Origin: Anthocerotibacter panamensis C109
Lineage (GTDB): Bacteria > Cyanobacteriota > Cyanobacteriia > Gloeobacterales > Anthocerotibacteraceae
Length of the DNA: 64,000 nucleotides
NCBI RefSeq assembly: GCF_018389385.1
Contig: NZ_CP062698.1
Span: forward strand, 3,318,667-3,382,666
Direction of reading: 5' to 3'
A model generated the notes under the pieces. The model had not been told where the DNA came from and did not search any database. It worked only from the letters and a program-made list of their open reading frames with translations. The position numbers and the translations under genes are program-made. Below are positions 62,034 to 64,000 of the stretch, in pieces; the stretch's first letter is position 1; each line of letters opens with the position of its first letter.

Positions 62034-62957
62034 ATGAAGTTTGATCCTGAAGACCGGGGTTTTCTCGCGACCGAGCATCGCCATCCAGAGAGTCGGCATC
62101 TAGAGCAGATGAGCCCCCACGAGCTAGTCTTGCTGATGAATCGAGAAGACCAACGGGTGGTAGAAGCTGTGGCTCAGGAGGCAGGGGCAATCGCACAAGC
62201 CATTGAGCGGATTAGTGAACGGATGCGCTCAGGCGGGCGGCTGATCTATGTGGGGGCAGGGACTAGTGGTCGCCTGGGGGTCCTAGATGCGGCAGAGTGT
62301 CCGCCTACTTTCTGCACTGACCCCCAGCAGGTCCAGGGCGTTATCGCTGGAGGGATAGGAGCCTTGACCCGGAGTATAGAGGGGGCTGAGGATGACCCCC
62401 AAGCAGGTCAGACCGCTATGGTGGCCCTCGATCTCCAGACCTCTGACGCCGTGCTGGGTATTGCCAGTGGTGGCACGACCCCCTATGTGCATGGGGCGCT
62501 CCAAGAAGCCCAGGGGCGAGGAGCCCTCACCCTCTTCTTTGCCTGCGTTCCGATAACCCAGGTCCCTGCCCGCTACGATGTCGAGATTCGTCCTTTGGTC
62601 GGGCCGGAGATCTTGACTGGCTCCACCCGTCTTAAATGCGGGACTGCTACCAAAATGGTGCTGAACACAATCTCCACCGGAGTCATGGCGCAGCTAGGCA
62701 AAGTCTATGACAACTTCATGGTGGATGTCGCAGTCACCAACCGCAAGCTCCATGACCGCGCCGTGCGTATGCTAGGGCAACTCACTGGACAGGAGCGACC
62801 TTATTGCGAAGAACTTTTGGTGCACGCTAAGAATCAAGTCAAACTTGCCCTGGTCATGCATAAGCAACACCTGGATGTAGAGGATGCCCAACAGTGGCTT
62901 CAGATGCGAGGAGGCTCCCTGACGGATTTGGCGTCCCCTCACTCCAGAAGCCGTTAA
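62034..62957 (+). CDS. murQ: N-acetylmuramic acid 6-phosphate etherase
   Basis: 307 residues from ATG 62034 (frame open from 61929). SIS fold with ERMRSGGRLIYVGAGTSGRL, LDAAECPPTFCTDPQQVQGV, GGIGALTRSIEGAEDDPQAG and PEILTGSTRLKCGTATKMVL. Cleaves the lactyl ether of MurNAc-6-phosphate to give GlcNAc-6-phosphate in cell wall recycling. Length and motifs are complete. Confidence 0.95.
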   Translation: MKFDPEDRGFLATEHRHPESRHLEQMSPHELVLLMNREDQRVVEAVAQEAGAIAQAIERISERMRSGGRLIYVGAGTSGRLGVLDAAECPPTFCTDPQQVQGVIAGGIGALTRSIEGAEDDPQAGQTAMVALDLQTSDAVLGIASGGTTPYVHGALQEAQGRGALTLFFACVPITQVPARYDVEIRPLVGPEILTGSTRLKCGTATKMVLNTISTGVMAQLGKVYDNFMVDVAVTNRKLHDRAVRMLGQLTGQERPYCEELLVHAKNQVKLALVMHKQHLDVEDAQQWLQMRGGSLTDLASPHSRSR

Positions 62958-63651
62958 AAATCTCCCACGCACCTGCTTGGTATTCTCCTGCCCTCCTGCC
63001 ACATACTTCATTGGGCTTTGGGCTGGGCACGATTTGACTGGAGATTGAGCGTGATTAGAGACAGTACCTCAATGGCATAGGAATCGAATCCTATAACAGC
63101 CAAATTTGCCAAAGAACACGATACTACCGATACATGTCATCATGCCTGACGACTAGAGCCAACGGCTACAGTGACCTATGTCCCCTATAGAGCATTTACT
63201 TTAGAGAAGAACTGCTTGATGTGTCCATGGCGGTTGAATAACTTTTCTGCTGGCATAGCATTCACCTACAAAGTGATAGGACACAGGTCCCGTGCGGTGT
63301 AAGGAAATGGCTATAGGGTTTTGGGGAGCCAATAAACCGTCTAGAGGGACTCTTTTAGATCGTCTAGTGCGTGATAAACGGAGGCGTTGGGTATTTAAGT
63401 TCTACCTCCTCAGTCAGGCTTGATTAGCCTTACCTTTAGAAGACCTTCTTCAGTTGGGGCTATGTGCATGATCGGGCTGAGTGTACCTACTGCAAACTCT
63501 ATGGTGAAGCAGTAGAACAAAGTATGTCTACTGCTTAGTCAGCATTAAAGCTTGGTACGGCGAACCCTTCCTTCCCAAGAGTAGTTACAAATATCTTTAA
63601 TTGTGGCTCAGTTTATGTTAACTATAGATAGAACCATACGAGAGGCACATA
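62958..63651. other. Gap before the cyAbrB gene
   Basis: No intact frame, tRNA or repeat seen. RRRWVFKFYLLSQA can be read near 63378-63420 before a stop, perhaps a relic. The cyAbrB promoter should lie in the last 60 bases; GAGAGG at 63640-63645 is its ribosome binding site. Confidence 0.4.
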
Positions 63652-64000
63652 ATGGGCGAGGTAGCTTTGACAGGGCGAGAACTATTAAAGAAAGTCGCTG
63701 AACTCTCGGCAACATCCAGTAAGAAAGAGATTGCTCGATCTGCTGGTTACGTCACCGTCAGCAAGTCAGGCAAAGAACGTGTCAATCTAGCCAAGTTTAT
63801 GAGTGCCCTGCTGGCAGCCAAGGGCGTTTCTATGAACGGTGAATCGGCCTCAACTCGGGGAGGCAGAAGTGCAGGCTATCGGGTTCAGGTCCAAAAAAAT
63901 GGCAATTTGCTCGTGGGCGCAGCCTACACTCGTGAGATGGGTCTGGAGCCAGGGACGGAGTTTGTGATCACGCTTGGGCGCAAACACATCAAACTGGTCA
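63652..64000 (+). CDS. cyAbrB-type transcriptional regulator (cut by window end)
   Basis: 116 codons visible from ATG 63652. MGEVALTGRELLKKVAELSA, then EIARSAGYVTVSKSGKERVN, LAKFMSALLAAKGV, the basic GGRSAGYRVQVQKNGNLLVG and AYTREMGLEPGTEFVITLGR followed by KHIKLV. This is the cyanobacterial AbrB-like family, with the DNA-binding swapped-hairpin domain at the C-terminus. These proteins regulate carbon and nitrogen metabolism. The end lies outside the window. Confidence 0.93.
   Translation, partial: MGEVALTGRELLKKVAELSATSSKKEIARSAGYVTVSKSGKERVNLAKFMSALLAAKGVSMNGESASTRGGRSAGYRVQVQKNGNLLVGAAYTREMGLEPGTEFVITLGRKHIKLV

Noticed and set aside
63085..63110. Sequence ATCGAATCC resembling a tRNA T-loop
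   Set aside because: No acceptor, D or anticodon arms can be drawn around it.

Overview
The window comes from a cyanobacterium. It carries phycocyanin genes (cpcB, cpcA), bilin lyases (cpcT, cpcE, cpcF), rod-type linkers and a cyAbrB regulator. A phycocyanin linker of about 1180 residues with five linker repeats, plus a second with two repeats, points to the thylakoid-free order Gloeobacterales. From memory, five chained phycocyanin hexamers held by CpcN were described for Anthocerotibacter panamensis; the species assignment is an inference.

Layout. (1) 1-13.2 kb is an accessory region of polymorphic-toxin debris: seven toxin C-termini, nearly all followed by a small, often AT-richer gene that is probably immunity. 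The toxin halves are joined to fragments of RHS repeats, Hint (intein-like) domains or IPT/TIG domains and mostly lack proper starts, whereas the downstream genes usually have their own start and ribosome binding site. This looks like a store of orphan, exchangeable toxin tips. A probable MITE (8960-9150) lies inside it. (2) 13.3-19 kb: an ECF sigma factor and ChrR-like cupin anti-sigma gene, then a PEP-CTERM protein, a DUF4331 protein, a TPR protein and a HupE/UreJ membrane protein. (3) 19.1-23 kb: a frameshifted toxin-like relic, a histidine kinase, a decayed WG-repeat gene and a secreted alpha/beta hydrolase. (4) 23.1-32.2 kb: the phycocyanin locus cpcT / cpcB-cpcA-cpcD-cpcE-cpcN-linker-cpcF, with strong hairpins in most intergenic gaps. 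(5) 32.3-37 kb: pseudopilins and a large Hps-like exported protein. (6) 37-42 kb: phoU, an aminotransferase, a cyclic-peptide-type ABC exporter and a zinc alcohol dehydrogenase. (7) 42.2-48.3 kb: a complete suf operon (Rrf2 regulator, sufB, C, D, S, U, T) with a likely autoregulatory operator. (8) 48.6-57.9 kb: a metal-chelate ABC permease and ATPase, a CDF transporter, MoxR, NlpC/P60 and M23 wall enzymes, MarR and an HTH-TPR regulator. (9) 58.2-60.3 kb: an ADP-ribosyltransferase toxin with a leader of the contractile-injection-system effector type, followed by two decayed copies of the same leader. (10) 60.5-64 kb: a TPR protein, murQ and the start of a cyAbrB gene.

The best candidates for new biology are the orphan toxin/immunity store, the short FLDMAR-type motif repeated in both phycocyanin linkers, and the injection-system-type toxin with its relic leader copies. 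I saw no rRNA, convincing tRNA or CRISPR array. All calls come from reading the sequence; no searches were run.
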